Shown here piece by piece: positions 37,186 through 45,454 of a DNA stretch of 64,000 nucleotides. Made by a program: the position numbers and the translations under genes. Positions within the stretch are counted from its first letter, which is position 1; each line of letters begins with the position of its first letter. The stretch is from positions 3,844,001-3,908,000 of the forward strand of contig NZ_CP017990.1 in NCBI RefSeq assembly GCF_002208095.1, written 5' to 3'. This stretch comes from Enterobacter cloacae complex sp. ECNIH7. Lineage in GTDB: Bacteria > Pseudomonadota > Gammaproteobacteria > Enterobacterales > Enterobacteriaceae. Below the pieces are notes generated by a model that was given only the letters and a program-made list of their open reading frames with translations, ran no database searches and was not told the DNA's origin.

Positions 37186-37704
37186 TTACTCCGCCGGGCG
37201 AGGTGCGGCGCTGTTATACACGCCAATATAACGCGCAAATTTCCCAATAAACACACCGGCAAACACGCCGCCGGAGACGATCGCCAGCGCGCTCATGGCG
37301 GGCTGCTGCATCGTCTGGGGAGAGACCGCGCTCATCACGCCCAGCACATACTTGACGCCGAACGCCAGCATCATAAACGGCAGCGCGGTGTAGTCTGCCT
37401 GACGGTAAAGGCTGCGCGGCGCATCTGCGCGGGTGATAACCGCCTGCTTAATCAGGAAATACCCCAGCGCGGCCCCGGCGAGGATCCCCGCCGTCCACAA
37501 TGCGACAGTTCCGGGCGTCAGCGTGCGGTAGACCACCAGATCGTAAATATCCCAGACAAGAAAGATCGCCGGAATAATGGCAAGCCTCTCCAGCGTAACG
37601 GTGGCAGGCCTGCGGGCTTTAATGCCGCGAGAGATAAGGAAGATAAACAGCACCCACACCCAGGCGGGCGTGTGCGTAACGACACCGAACAGAAATTCAA
37701 ACAT
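37186..37704 (-). CDS. DUF6622-like membrane protein
   Basis: 172-residue integral membrane protein with about five hydrophobic spans, beginning MFEFLFGVVTHTPAWVWVLF. Notable segments are FLISRGIKARRPATVTL and LPFMMLAFGVKYVLGVMSA, which fit the DUF6622 family from memory. The function of that family is unknown. I chose the ATG at 37704 because ggaa precedes it at normal spacing and the residues upstream (MRNTRSGRHEPRSS) look like untranslated sequence. It is a single gene on the minus strand, 20 bases beyond the convergent higA stop. Confidence 0.7.
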   Translation of the reverse strand: MFEFLFGVVTHTPAWVWVLFIFLISRGIKARRPATVTLERLAIIPAIFLVWDIYDLVVYRTLTPGTVALWTAGILAGAALGYFLIKQAVITRADAPRSLYRQADYTALPFMMLAFGVKYVLGVMSAVSPQTMQQPAMSALAIVSGGVFAGVFIGKFARYIGVYNSAAPRPAE

Positions 37705-37789
37705 GGCGATTTCCATGGACGATCGCGGCTCGTGCCGCCCTGAACGCGTATTGCGCATAACGGCAGGAAAGCCATTATGCGCAGGTCTT

Positions 37790-38971
37790 TTACAGCGATT
37801 TTTTCAGGCGCTGAACCGCTTCCTTCAGCTCTTCATCCGTTGGCGTGACAAACGACATACGCAGCGTTGAATGGTCCGGCTCATTGCAGTAGAAAAACTC
37901 GCCCGGCACAAATACTACGCCGTTACTTAACGTTTTTTCCAGCCAGCGGGTGGTATTACTCCCATTTTTCATAGTCGCCCACAGGAACATGCCGCCCTTC
38001 GGCTTGTGGAACGACATCACATCGCCCAGCTCGGCCTCCAGCTCGGTTGCGAACGTCTGGTATTTCTGGCGATAGGCTTCGCGGATCGTTTTAATCTGAT
38101 CGGGCAGACGACCGGTTTTCAGGTATTCATACGTCATCAGCTGCGACAGCGTGCTGGTGTGCAGATCGGTGGTTTGCTTAAGGTTTACTACTGCGCGCTT
38201 CAGCCATTCCGGCACCAGCACCCAGCCCACGCGGGTTCCTGGAGCAAGAATTTTGGAGAAGGTCGAGGTATACACCACGTTGTCTTCGTTGCCGATATCT
38301 TTGGCATGGGCCATTAACGGGCGGAAAACTTCATCGGTATAATTAATTTCGCTGTACGGATCGTCTTCAATAATGACGAAGTCATAGCGCTTCGATAATT
38401 CCACCAGCTGTTTGCGACGCGCCTCAGAGAGGGTTACCCCGCCAGGGTTGCCAAACGTCGGAACAATATAGACCGCTTTGATGGTTTTCTTCGCCGCCAG
38501 CGCTTCAAGCTCGTCGACCTTCATGCCGTCACCATCGGTGCCAACGGATTCAAAATTCGCCTGCGCCAGACCAAAGACCTGCAGCGCGGCAAGATAGGTT
38601 GGACGCTCAACCACAACGATATCGCCCGGGTTAATTAATGCACGCGCCAGCACGTCGAGGGACTGCTGTGAACCGGAAGTAATAACGACATCATCGGCCT
38701 TACAGGCGATACCGCGCCCCTCGCAGATGCGCTGAATTTCTTCCCGCAGCCCCGGTACACCTTCGGTCAGACCGTACTGAAAGGCCTCGCCAAAATGCTG
38801 TGATAATACGGCATCAGCGGCAATTTTCAGCCCTTCGTGATCGAACAGATCGGGATTAGGAATACCCCCGCCCAGCGAAATGACGCCGGCCATTTTGCTA
38901 TGTTTTAATAATTCACGGATGGCAGATGATTGCAGGCCCTGCGCGCTGCTGGCGAGTTTATTCACAGACAT
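37790..38971 (-). CDS. PLP-dependent class I/II aminotransferase (LysN-like)
   Basis: 393-residue fold-type I aminotransferase. Visible are the substrate-side GVISLGGGIPNPDLF, the cofactor region ITSGSQQSLDVLARAL, PTFGNPGGVTLSEARR with the conserved Asn and Pro, DDPYSEINY with Asp and Tyr, the PLP lysine in YTSTFSKILAPGTRVGW, and the substrate Arg in HSTLRMSF. The subgroup resembles 2-aminoadipate and aromatic aminotransferases; the exact substrate is not readable. I placed the start at the second ATG (MSVNKLASS), since aagaagg lies at proper spacing only from it. It is monocistronic, next to a LysR gene on the same strand. Confidence 0.85.
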   Translation of the reverse strand: MSVNKLASSAQGLQSSAIRELLKHSKMAGVISLGGGIPNPDLFDHEGLKIAADAVLSQHFGEAFQYGLTEGVPGLREEIQRICEGRGIACKADDVVITSGSQQSLDVLARALINPGDIVVVERPTYLAALQVFGLAQANFESVGTDGDGMKVDELEALAAKKTIKAVYIVPTFGNPGGVTLSEARRKQLVELSKRYDFVIIEDDPYSEINYTDEVFRPLMAHAKDIGNEDNVVYTSTFSKILAPGTRVGWVLVPEWLKRAVVNLKQTTDLHTSTLSQLMTYEYLKTGRLPDQIKTIREAYRQKYQTFATELEAELGDVMSFHKPKGGMFLWATMKNGSNTTRWLEKTLSNGVVFVPGEFFYCNEPDHSTLRMSFVTPTDEELKEAVQRLKKSL

Positions 38972-38991
38972 TCTTTGCATACCTTCTTTTT

Positions 38992-39879
38992 TTATAGTGT
39001 GCCCAATCTTAGCAGAATATGGGCGATAAATTCCGTTAGCTTAGGGAGAGGTCGTAAATCCTGGCGCCACAGCAAATGCACGGGTCTCGGCGCCGGAATA
39101 TACGCCTCCAGCACGCGCACCAGCCTGCCGCTTTCCAGATCCTCCGCCACCAGCACCTCCGGCTGCAGCAGCAGCCCCGCCCCGGCTCTCGCGGCCATCC
39201 GCAGCCCGTAGCCGTCGTTGCATCTCAAGACCGCATCCCGCTTCCAGCGCACCTCGCCTTCGACGCCCGGCAGCCGCCACTCGTTGCGTGCGGTCCACAC
39301 GCTGTGGGATAAGCAGAGATGATCCACCAGATCGGCAGGAGTTTGCGGCGTACCGTAGCGCGCAAGGTAGTCCGGCGCGGCGCAGATCACCATCCGGTAA
39401 GGGCAGAGGTATTTCGCCACCAGATCGTCGTTGTGAATGTCGCCAATACGAATGGCCAGATCGATGCCCTCCTCCACCAGATCCACCATCCGGTTGGTGA
39501 GATCCAGCTCGATGCGCACTTCCGGGTAGCGTTGTAAAAAAGAGGCCGTAAGCGGCGCGATCGCGCTGCCGCCAAACGAGGTGGGTGCGGTCACGCGCAG
39601 GGTGCCGGACGGCGCGGCACGCAGGCGTTCCACCGCGCTTTCGGCAATCGCCACCTGCTCCAGCACCCGCTTCGCCTCGTCGTAATAGACCCGTCCGGCG
39701 TCGGTCAGGCTCTGGCGCCGCGTGTTACGCTCCAGCAGACGGGTGCCGAGCTGTGATTCCAGCAGCGCAACGTATTTCCCCACCATTACCGCCGACATCT
39801 CCAGCCGAGCCGCCGCGCCAGTGAAGCTGCCGCACTCAACCACGGCAATAAAGGTCTCCATGCTGCGAAGCTTATCCAT
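38992..39879 (-). CDS. LysR-family transcriptional regulator
   Basis: 295-residue LysR regulator. The N-terminal winged helix is clear (METFIAVVECGSFTGAAARLEMSAVMVGKYVALLE), and LRVTAPTSFGGSAIAPL begins the effector-binding domain. The subgroup looks like the DsdC/CrgA/AaeR-like proteins that control quinone or short-chain dehydrogenase genes. It is divergent from a short-chain dehydrogenase gene 98 bases away, which is the likely target. The stop is 20 bases from the aminotransferase start. Confidence 0.88.
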   Translation of the reverse strand: MDKLRSMETFIAVVECGSFTGAAARLEMSAVMVGKYVALLESQLGTRLLERNTRRQSLTDAGRVYYDEAKRVLEQVAIAESAVERLRAAPSGTLRVTAPTSFGGSAIAPLTASFLQRYPEVRIELDLTNRMVDLVEEGIDLAIRIGDIHNDDLVAKYLCPYRMVICAAPDYLARYGTPQTPADLVDHLCLSHSVWTARNEWRLPGVEGEVRWKRDAVLRCNDGYGLRMAARAGAGLLLQPEVLVAEDLESGRLVRVLEAYIPAPRPVHLLWRQDLRPLPKLTEFIAHILLRLGTL

Positions 39880-39976
39880 ATTCCAAACTCCTGATTAGTA
39901 ATCTCCTAACTTTAGACCAGTTTATCTGCATTTTTATTTATTAAAGAATGAAGGCTCACAACATAAGGAGTCGGCT

Positions 39977-40579
39977 ATGAAAATCGTCATTATTGGTGCC
40001 AGCGGTACGGTCGGTCGTGCGGTAACGGAAGAGCTGAGTCGTCGCCACGAGGTCATCCGCGTCGGCCGCACGCAGGGCGACGAGCAGGTGGATATCACCT
40101 CGCAGGCGAGCGTCCAGGCGCTGTTTGAGAAAATCGGCCCGGTGGACGCGATTGTCTCCGCCAGCGGGGGTCTTTACTTTGGCCCGCTCGCGACCATGAA
40201 GGACAGCGACTTCAACCAGGGCCTGCAGGACAAGCTGCTGGGACAGGTGCGCCTGGCGCTGACCGGCCAGCATTATCTGAACGAAGGCGGCTCTATTACG
40301 CTGATAAGCGGCATCGTGGCGCACGAGCCAATTGCCCAGGGCGTAAATGCCACCACGGTGAATGCGGCGCTGGAAGGGTTTGTCCGCGCGGCAGCCTGCG
40401 AGCTGCCGCGCGGGATCCGCATCAACCTGATTAGCCCGACGGTACTCACCGAATCCGTCGAAACCTACGACGGCTTCTTCCCGGGCTTTGAGAGCGTTCC
40501 CGCCGCGACCGTGGCGCAGGCCTATCGCCGCAGCGTGGAAGGCGTGCAGAGCGGGCGGGTGTATAAGGTGGGCTACTGA
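39977..40579 (+). CDS. Short-chain dehydrogenase/reductase-like protein
   Basis: 200-residue SDR-fold protein. The nucleotide-binding motif is GASGTVGRAV at the start, and ASGGLYFGPLA is the usual active-site Ser/Asn strand. Where classical members have Tyr-xxx-Lys, this one has GVNATTVNAALEGFVRAA, so the catalytic Tyr and Lys are absent. This pattern is found in a subgroup of 200-residue SDRs, and the reaction is unknown. It is divergent from a LysR gene, its likely regulator. aaggag lies 8 bases before the ATG. The 3' end overlaps a convergent methyltransferase gene by 7 bases. Confidence 0.85.
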   Translation: MKIVIIGASGTVGRAVTEELSRRHEVIRVGRTQGDEQVDITSQASVQALFEKIGPVDAIVSASGGLYFGPLATMKDSDFNQGLQDKLLGQVRLALTGQHYLNEGGSITLISGIVAHEPIAQGVNATTVNAALEGFVRAAACELPRGIRINLISPTVLTESVETYDGFFPGFESVPAATVAQAYRRSVEGVQSGRVYKVGY

Positions 40580-41307
40580 GCCTTACGGGCGGCGATCAGC
40601 ACCAGCATCGGGCGCTCCGCCTCTTCGGCCAGCGCGGGCCAGGCGTCAATCTGCGCCTGCGTTGGCCCCCACTCGTTGACGTCGCTTATCGTTAATCCGG
40701 CCCCGATCAGCGCGTTAAGCGTGGTGCCGAGCGTGCGGTGGTATTTCACCACCCCGTCCGCCAGCCAGTTGCTGACGCGTTTGCCTTCATCCTGATAATG
40801 GTTTACGCCCCAGAACCGCTCGCCGCTATCGTCGGTCAGCCAGCCCTGACGGGTGGCGCAGGTGTATATCGGGTGCTCCATCGAAAAGACCAGGCTGCCG
40901 CCGGGCTTGAGCGCGCGCTGGACCCTGGCGAATAGCGTATCCAGTTCCGGCAGGTAGTGCAGCGCCAGCGAGCTGTAGACCAGATCGAGGCTGTTCTCGT
41001 TGAGCTTGAGAGATTCCAGATCGCTACGCTGATAGTGAATCTGTGGGTCAGCGGTAAGCTCCGCTGCGCGGGCGAGCATCTTTTCTGAGATATCGACCCC
41101 CGTGACGTCAGCAGCGCCCAGCTCGCGCGCCGCGCGGCAGAACCAACCGTAGCCGCAGCCGAGATCGACAACCGATTTGCCGGTTAAATCAGGCAGCATG
41201 GCCTTAAGCGCGGGCCACTCCGGCGCGCCGTCCAGACCCTGCACCGAGCGTGGAAGCTGGGCGTAGCCTTCAAAAAACGCCGGATTGTCGTAGATGTTTT
41301 GTGCCAT
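40573..41307 (-). CDS. Class I SAM-dependent methyltransferase
   Basis: 244-residue methyltransferase of the Methyltransf_11/UbiE-like type. Motif I is VVDLGCGYGWFCRAARELGA, followed by VTGVDISEKMLARA, the acidic IHYQRSDLESL and LDLVYSSLALHYL. The substrate is unknown. I chose the ATG at 41307 (MAQNIYDNPAFFEGY), which has an agagg site 8 bases upstream and matches the usual start of the family. The longer frame runs through REP repeats upstream and is not real. Confidence 0.87.
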   Translation of the reverse strand: MAQNIYDNPAFFEGYAQLPRSVQGLDGAPEWPALKAMLPDLTGKSVVDLGCGYGWFCRAARELGAADVTGVDISEKMLARAAELTADPQIHYQRSDLESLKLNENSLDLVYSSLALHYLPELDTLFARVQRALKPGGSLVFSMEHPIYTCATRQGWLTDDSGERFWGVNHYQDEGKRVSNWLADGVVKYHRTLGTTLNALIGAGLTISDVNEWGPTQAQIDAWPALAEEAERPMLVLIAARKAQ

Positions 41308-41350
41308 GGCAGATCCCTCTTTAAGAATGTGCATAGCAGTATACTGCATT

Positions 41351-41435
41351 GTCGGGTGGCGGCTTCGCCTTACCCGACCTACGGAAGTGCGGCCTGATGC
41401 CCTCACCCCAACCCTCTCCCACAGGGAGAGGGGGA
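41351..41435. repeat. REP element and second family palindrome
   Basis: The first part (41351-41382) is a REP unit, gtcgggtggcggcttcgcct and its partner tacccgacctac. The second (41399-41435) is a copy of another repeat family, ccctcaccccaaccctctcc with a cagggagag arm, which recurs at 43,811 and 61,637. Confidence 0.85.
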
Positions 41436-41443
41436 AATGCACG

Positions 41444-42823
41444 TCAACCCACCGAGCCCCAGACAAGGTTGCCCTTATGGAACGTCGCGGTGCGCGGCGA
41501 AATGCGCGCCACGGCCTCGGCGGAGCAGGAGGCATCCACCAGCACAAAGCTGGCGTCGTCCTGCGCTTTCGGCCACACGCGCTCGCCTTTGTCATTCAGC
41601 GGCAGCACGTCGCCGGTGGCAATGCCGAGCGCGCGGGAGAGCGTCTGCTCGTTCGGGCGGATGTACAGCTGAGCGTATAGATTCGCCTTCTCCAGCATGT
41701 CCCCCAGACCGTACGGCGACCAGTGGTCGATGACGCTGTCGGTCCCCGTCATCACGAACACACCCTTCTCGCGCAGCTGCTTCAGCGGCATATGCAGGGT
41801 GCCAATCGGCACGGTGGAGGCGATGGTCACCCGCTGCGCCGCCATGCGGGTGGCGATCTCATCCACCTGCTGCTCGTTGAGCGTCGCCAGCGCAAAGGCG
41901 TGGCTGATGGTCAGCTTGCCCTTCAGCTCCGGCGTTTTCTCCACGGTCTCGACCATGTAATTCACCGCCGCCACGCCCGCCGGGCTGGTTTCATGCAGGT
42001 GGATATCCACACCTTTGTCGTAGTCCAGCGCAATCTGGAACATGGCGTCGAGGGATTTCTCCATTGCGCCGTCGACGTTGGTTGGGTCCAGCCCGCCCAC
42101 GTAGTGCGCCCCGGCCTGCATCGCCTCGCGCATCAGCTTTTCGGAGTTCGACAGCAGCAGCCCGTGCTGCGGAAAAGCGACAATTTCGCAGTCAAAGCCG
42201 GGCTTACGGCGCGATAAAACCGCCTGCAGGTTTTCCAGATTCTTCAGACCGGAGGTCGGCTCGATATTGCAGTGGCTGCGGGCGATGGTGGAGCCTTTCG
42301 ACTGGATCAGATCGATCAGCTTTTCCGCGCGCTCCTGGGTGTAGGGCTGCAGCTCCGGCAGCAGCTTCTGCTCGAGGCGGATCATATCCTGGATCGTGGT
42401 GCCCGCCGGGCGGTTCAGGGAGCGCCACGGACCGCCGTAAAAGGTTTTATCCAGGTGAATGTGCATGTCGCGCATCGCCGGGAGCATCAGCTTGCCGCCC
42501 GCATCGTAGTGCGGCAGCGTTGCGTCGGCGTGGCTCTTGTTATCGCGCAGGGCGACGATCTTCCCGTCGTTAATCTCCAGCGTTTTCAGCTCGGTGCGGG
42601 TGCTCGTCGCCACGCCGCCGTCAAAATTAAACCCGGCCTCCAGCAGCACGTTGTCCAGATAGTAATGTTTCGCGGTGATGCTCATCGGTTTGCCCGTCTC
42701 GCAGGTTGGCTTCGCGGAGTCAGCAGCATACGCGACGGATCCGGTGGCGCCAAACAGCGCGCAGGCGGTGACCATTTTGCCGCTCTGGCTAATAAATTCG
42801 CGGCGGCTTTTGTTTTCACTCAT
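41444..42823 (-). CDS. yahJ: Tat-exported YahJ-type metal-dependent amidohydrolase
   Basis: 459-residue amidohydrolase closely matching E. coli YahJ (cytosine-deaminase superfamily). The N terminus is a twin-arginine signal peptide, SRREFISQSGKMVTACALFG, ending about AYA. The metal site is seen in MRDMHIHLDKTF (HxH), then HLHE, HAFAL and GTDSVIDHW with the catalytic Asp. It should hydrolyse a C-N bond in a cyclic amide or amidine in the periplasm. The start (ATG at 42823) has gggaaga upstream, and it follows the carbamate kinase stop by one base (taag atg), so it is the last gene of the operon. Confidence 0.87.
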   Translation of the reverse strand: MSENKSRREFISQSGKMVTACALFGATGSVAYAADSAKPTCETGKPMSITAKHYYLDNVLLEAGFNFDGGVATSTRTELKTLEINDGKIVALRDNKSHADATLPHYDAGGKLMLPAMRDMHIHLDKTFYGGPWRSLNRPAGTTIQDMIRLEQKLLPELQPYTQERAEKLIDLIQSKGSTIARSHCNIEPTSGLKNLENLQAVLSRRKPGFDCEIVAFPQHGLLLSNSEKLMREAMQAGAHYVGGLDPTNVDGAMEKSLDAMFQIALDYDKGVDIHLHETSPAGVAAVNYMVETVEKTPELKGKLTISHAFALATLNEQQVDEIATRMAAQRVTIASTVPIGTLHMPLKQLREKGVFVMTGTDSVIDHWSPYGLGDMLEKANLYAQLYIRPNEQTLSRALGIATGDVLPLNDKGERVWPKAQDDASFVLVDASCSAEAVARISPRTATFHKGNLVWGSVG

Positions 42824-42824
42824 C

Positions 42825-43781
42825 TTATCTTCCCTCATTAACAATATGGGTACCGGTTTCCCCGCGCAGCGCCGCGGGCAGGCAGTCCGGCGAGGTGATA
42901 ATCACGCGCCTGCCGCCGTGGTGTAAAAATTCCAGCGAGGCGACGATTTTGGGCAGCATGCTGCCCGCCGGGAAGTGGCCCTCCTCCCTGTAGCGCGTCA
43001 TCTGCGCCACGCTGACGGTGTCCAGCGCCTGCTGGTTCGGCTTGCCGAAGTTGATGCACACCTTCTCCACGCCGGTGGTAATCACCAGCACGTCGGCATC
43101 GATCTCGCGTGCCAGCAGCGCGGTGGAGAGATCTTTATCAATCACCGCATCGACGCTCTGGTAGTCGCCCTGCTCGCTGCGAATCACGGGTATTCCGCCG
43201 CCGCCCGCGCCGATCACCACAAAGCCTTTTTGCGTCAGCGTTTTGATGGCGTCGGCCTCAACGATGCGCAGCGGCTGCGGTGAAGCCACCACGCGACGGT
43301 AGCCACGGCCTGAATCCTCGACAAAATGCCAGTCCAGGTGTGCCTGCTGCAGCTCGTCGCGCTGCGCCTCGGTGAAGAACGCACCGATAGGTTTGGTAGG
43401 GTGAGTAAAGCCCGGATCGTTTTTATCCACCTCCACCTGCGTAACGACCGTGACCGCTTTTTGCTCCCCGCGCGCGGCCAGGCGATTGTTGAGCGCCTGC
43501 TGGATCAGGTAGCCAATCCCGCCCTGGGTGTCCGCCACGCAGTTTGCCAGCGGCGTCAGCGGCAGCCCTTCCCGCTCGTGGGCGATTTCGGCGCGGCGCA
43601 GATCCAGCCCCACCTGGGGGCCGTTGCCGTGCGTGAGCACGATGTCATAGTCGGAGGCCAGCATTTCCAGCACCGACTCTGCCACCGCTTTCACAGCCTG
43701 CGCCTGATGTTCAATCGACTGGCTGGCGTTGTCTTTGATAATGCTGTTGCCGCCGATGGCGACGACCATAAGCTCTTTCAT
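42825..43781 (-). CDS. yahI: Carbamate kinase (YahI/ArcC-like)
   Basis: 318-residue carbamate kinase. Family segments are VVAIGGNSIIKDNASQS at the start, LTHGNGPQVGLDLRRAE, RRVVASPQPLRIVEADAI, VIGAGGGGIPVIR, AVIDKDLSTALLA and SMLPKIVASLEF. It converts carbamoyl phosphate plus ADP to ATP plus carbamate. In this operon it would take the carbamoyl phosphate released by the FdrA-like/DUF1116 transferase. It is upstream of, and coupled to, the yahJ gene, and downstream of the permease with a repeat element in between. Confidence 0.9.
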   Translation of the reverse strand: MKELMVVAIGGNSIIKDNASQSIEHQAQAVKAVAESVLEMLASDYDIVLTHGNGPQVGLDLRRAEIAHEREGLPLTPLANCVADTQGGIGYLIQQALNNRLAARGEQKAVTVVTQVEVDKNDPGFTHPTKPIGAFFTEAQRDELQQAHLDWHFVEDSGRGYRRVVASPQPLRIVEADAIKTLTQKGFVVIGAGGGGIPVIRSEQGDYQSVDAVIDKDLSTALLAREIDADVLVITTGVEKVCINFGKPNQQALDTVSVAQMTRYREEGHFPAGSMLPKIVASLEFLHHGGRRVIITSPDCLPAALRGETGTHIVNEGR

Positions 43782-43810
43782 TTTGTTTCCTTTCGAAGGT
43801 GCGTTCTGGT

Positions 43811-43892
43811 GCCTTCACCCCGGCCCTCTCCCACAGGGAGGGGGATTAACGTTCCCTCTCCCTGTGGGAGAGGGTTAGGGTGAGGGCATCAG
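43811..43892. repeat. Repeat element between permease and carbamate kinase genes
   Basis: Two inverted copies of the repeat ccctctccctgtgggagagg with its flanks (tcaccccggccctctcc and gttagggtgagggc). It is the most complete copy of this palindrome in the window. It lies inside the operon, 7 bases after the permease stop, and may affect message stability. Confidence 0.85.
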
Positions 43893-43898
43893 GCATTA

Positions 43899-45443
43899 TC
43901 AGGATTCAGAAACCGGTGCCGCCGCGCTCGCCGCTTCGCGACTATCCAGCACATGCTTCACCACAAACATGCCGCCCATCATCAGGTAGGCCGTAACGAA
44001 CATCAGCGAACTGCCTTCGGCAAAGCCCACCACCGGGGCGTGGATCACCCCAAACAGCGCCAGCAGCGCCCCGACGGCGGCCGCAACGGCTCCGCGCAGC
44101 GGCTTGTTGATGATGGCGAAGATGGCGATACAGCCCCACAGCATGCTGGCGAGCGGCGCGCCGTTACCGAGATGCACCAGGCCTTCGTAATAAATTCCTT
44201 TGCTGTGCAGCACGTCGGTGCCGATCTTCGCCGCGCTGGTGCCCGCCGCCCCCATCACGCTGTTCATCATGGTCAGCGCCCAGTTGGCGATCCACGGGAA
44301 CAGGCAGATGAAGATCACCGGCACCTCCACTTTGGGCGTTTCCCTCACCACCTGGTTGGCGGTGACGACGCCGATAAACACCAGAATCGGCACGATGGCG
44401 GTCATCGGAATGATGGCGAGCATAAATGCCCCCAGCCCGAACAGCGGCACGATGAACATGGTCACGCCCGAGGCCAGCGTGTAGCCGATGCTGGCCCCCA
44501 TCGCTTTCCAGCCGGGGTGGCCGACGTAGACCGTCACCGGGAAGGGGTTCCCCATCAGGCAGCCGAGCATCGACGCCAGACCGTTCGCCAGCATCACCTT
44601 ACGCGTCGGGTACGCATCTCCCGCCGCGTGGGCGCTTTCGATGTTCTCCAGGTCAAAGATGTAGTTCGCCAGCCCCAGCGGCACGGCAGAGGCCAGATAC
44701 GGCAGCGCGTGCGGCAGGCCCTGCATGAAGCTGTCCACGTGCACTTCCGGCGGATTAAAGCCGAAGGATGACATAGACGCTTTAATCGCTTCCGGGCTTT
44801 GCAGACCGGAGATCCACGCCAGTGCCGTACCGGCAATCAGCAGCAGCAGACCGGTCGGGATACGGGCGAAAATCGGCTTTTTACCGAACCAGTTGATGAA
44901 GATCAGCAGCAATACGATAAACGACACGGTCGGCGCTTCGAACGCCTGCAGCATCGGGTTCATCGCCAGCAGCAGCAGGCCCAAACCGGAGAGGCACGAC
45001 AGCAACACGGTACGCGGGATCATCTTGCGGATGGTTTCACCGAGGAACGAACCGCCCGCGAGGATCATCGCCTCCACGAAGCACCACACCAGGCCAATCT
45101 GGATCGCGAAGTCCGCATCGCCGGTTTGTTGATAAACCGGCATCAGGACCAGGAAGGTCACGGTAAAAATCGACGGCGCGCTCGGGCCGGACGGTAGCGC
45201 GGTCACGTCCGTTCGTCCGGTGGCGCGCGCCATCTGCATGCCGAACCAGGCGTAGCAAATACTCGCCACCAGCACCGCCAGCCCGAAGGCTGGCGCGATG
45301 CGTCCATAAACAATCTCCTTCGGGATGCCGACGACAAAAATGAGCAGCCCCATCATGGTCAGCAAATTGGTCAGGTTGTTGGTCATCAACCCGAAATACG
45401 CCGCCCAGTCACCTCTTTTCCACTCCAGCTTCATGTTTTTCAT
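43899..45443 (-). CDS. NCS2-like (uracil/xanthine-type) permease
   Basis: 514-residue membrane protein with about 12-14 hydrophobic spans. Segments such as NNLTNLLTMMGLLIFVVGIP, TDVTALPSGPSAPSIFTVTF and LGCLMGNPFPVTVYVGHPGW recall the NAT/NCS2 fold, with the conserved short motif near ENIESAHAAGD. In this operon it would take up the compound degraded by the neighbouring enzymes. It stands between yahG and yahI, where E. coli K-12 has a different gene (yahH). The gap to the preceding gene is 11 bases. aagg lies 8 bases before the ATG. Confidence 0.8.
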   Translation of the reverse strand: MKNMKLEWKRGDWAAYFGLMTNNLTNLLTMMGLLIFVVGIPKEIVYGRIAPAFGLAVLVASICYAWFGMQMARATGRTDVTALPSGPSAPSIFTVTFLVLMPVYQQTGDADFAIQIGLVWCFVEAMILAGGSFLGETIRKMIPRTVLLSCLSGLGLLLLAMNPMLQAFEAPTVSFIVLLLIFINWFGKKPIFARIPTGLLLLIAGTALAWISGLQSPEAIKASMSSFGFNPPEVHVDSFMQGLPHALPYLASAVPLGLANYIFDLENIESAHAAGDAYPTRKVMLANGLASMLGCLMGNPFPVTVYVGHPGWKAMGASIGYTLASGVTMFIVPLFGLGAFMLAIIPMTAIVPILVFIGVVTANQVVRETPKVEVPVIFICLFPWIANWALTMMNSVMGAAGTSAAKIGTDVLHSKGIYYEGLVHLGNGAPLASMLWGCIAIFAIINKPLRGAVAAAVGALLALFGVIHAPVVGFAEGSSLMFVTAYLMMGGMFVVKHVLDSREAASAAAPVSES

Positions 45444-45454
45444 GGATGCATGCC

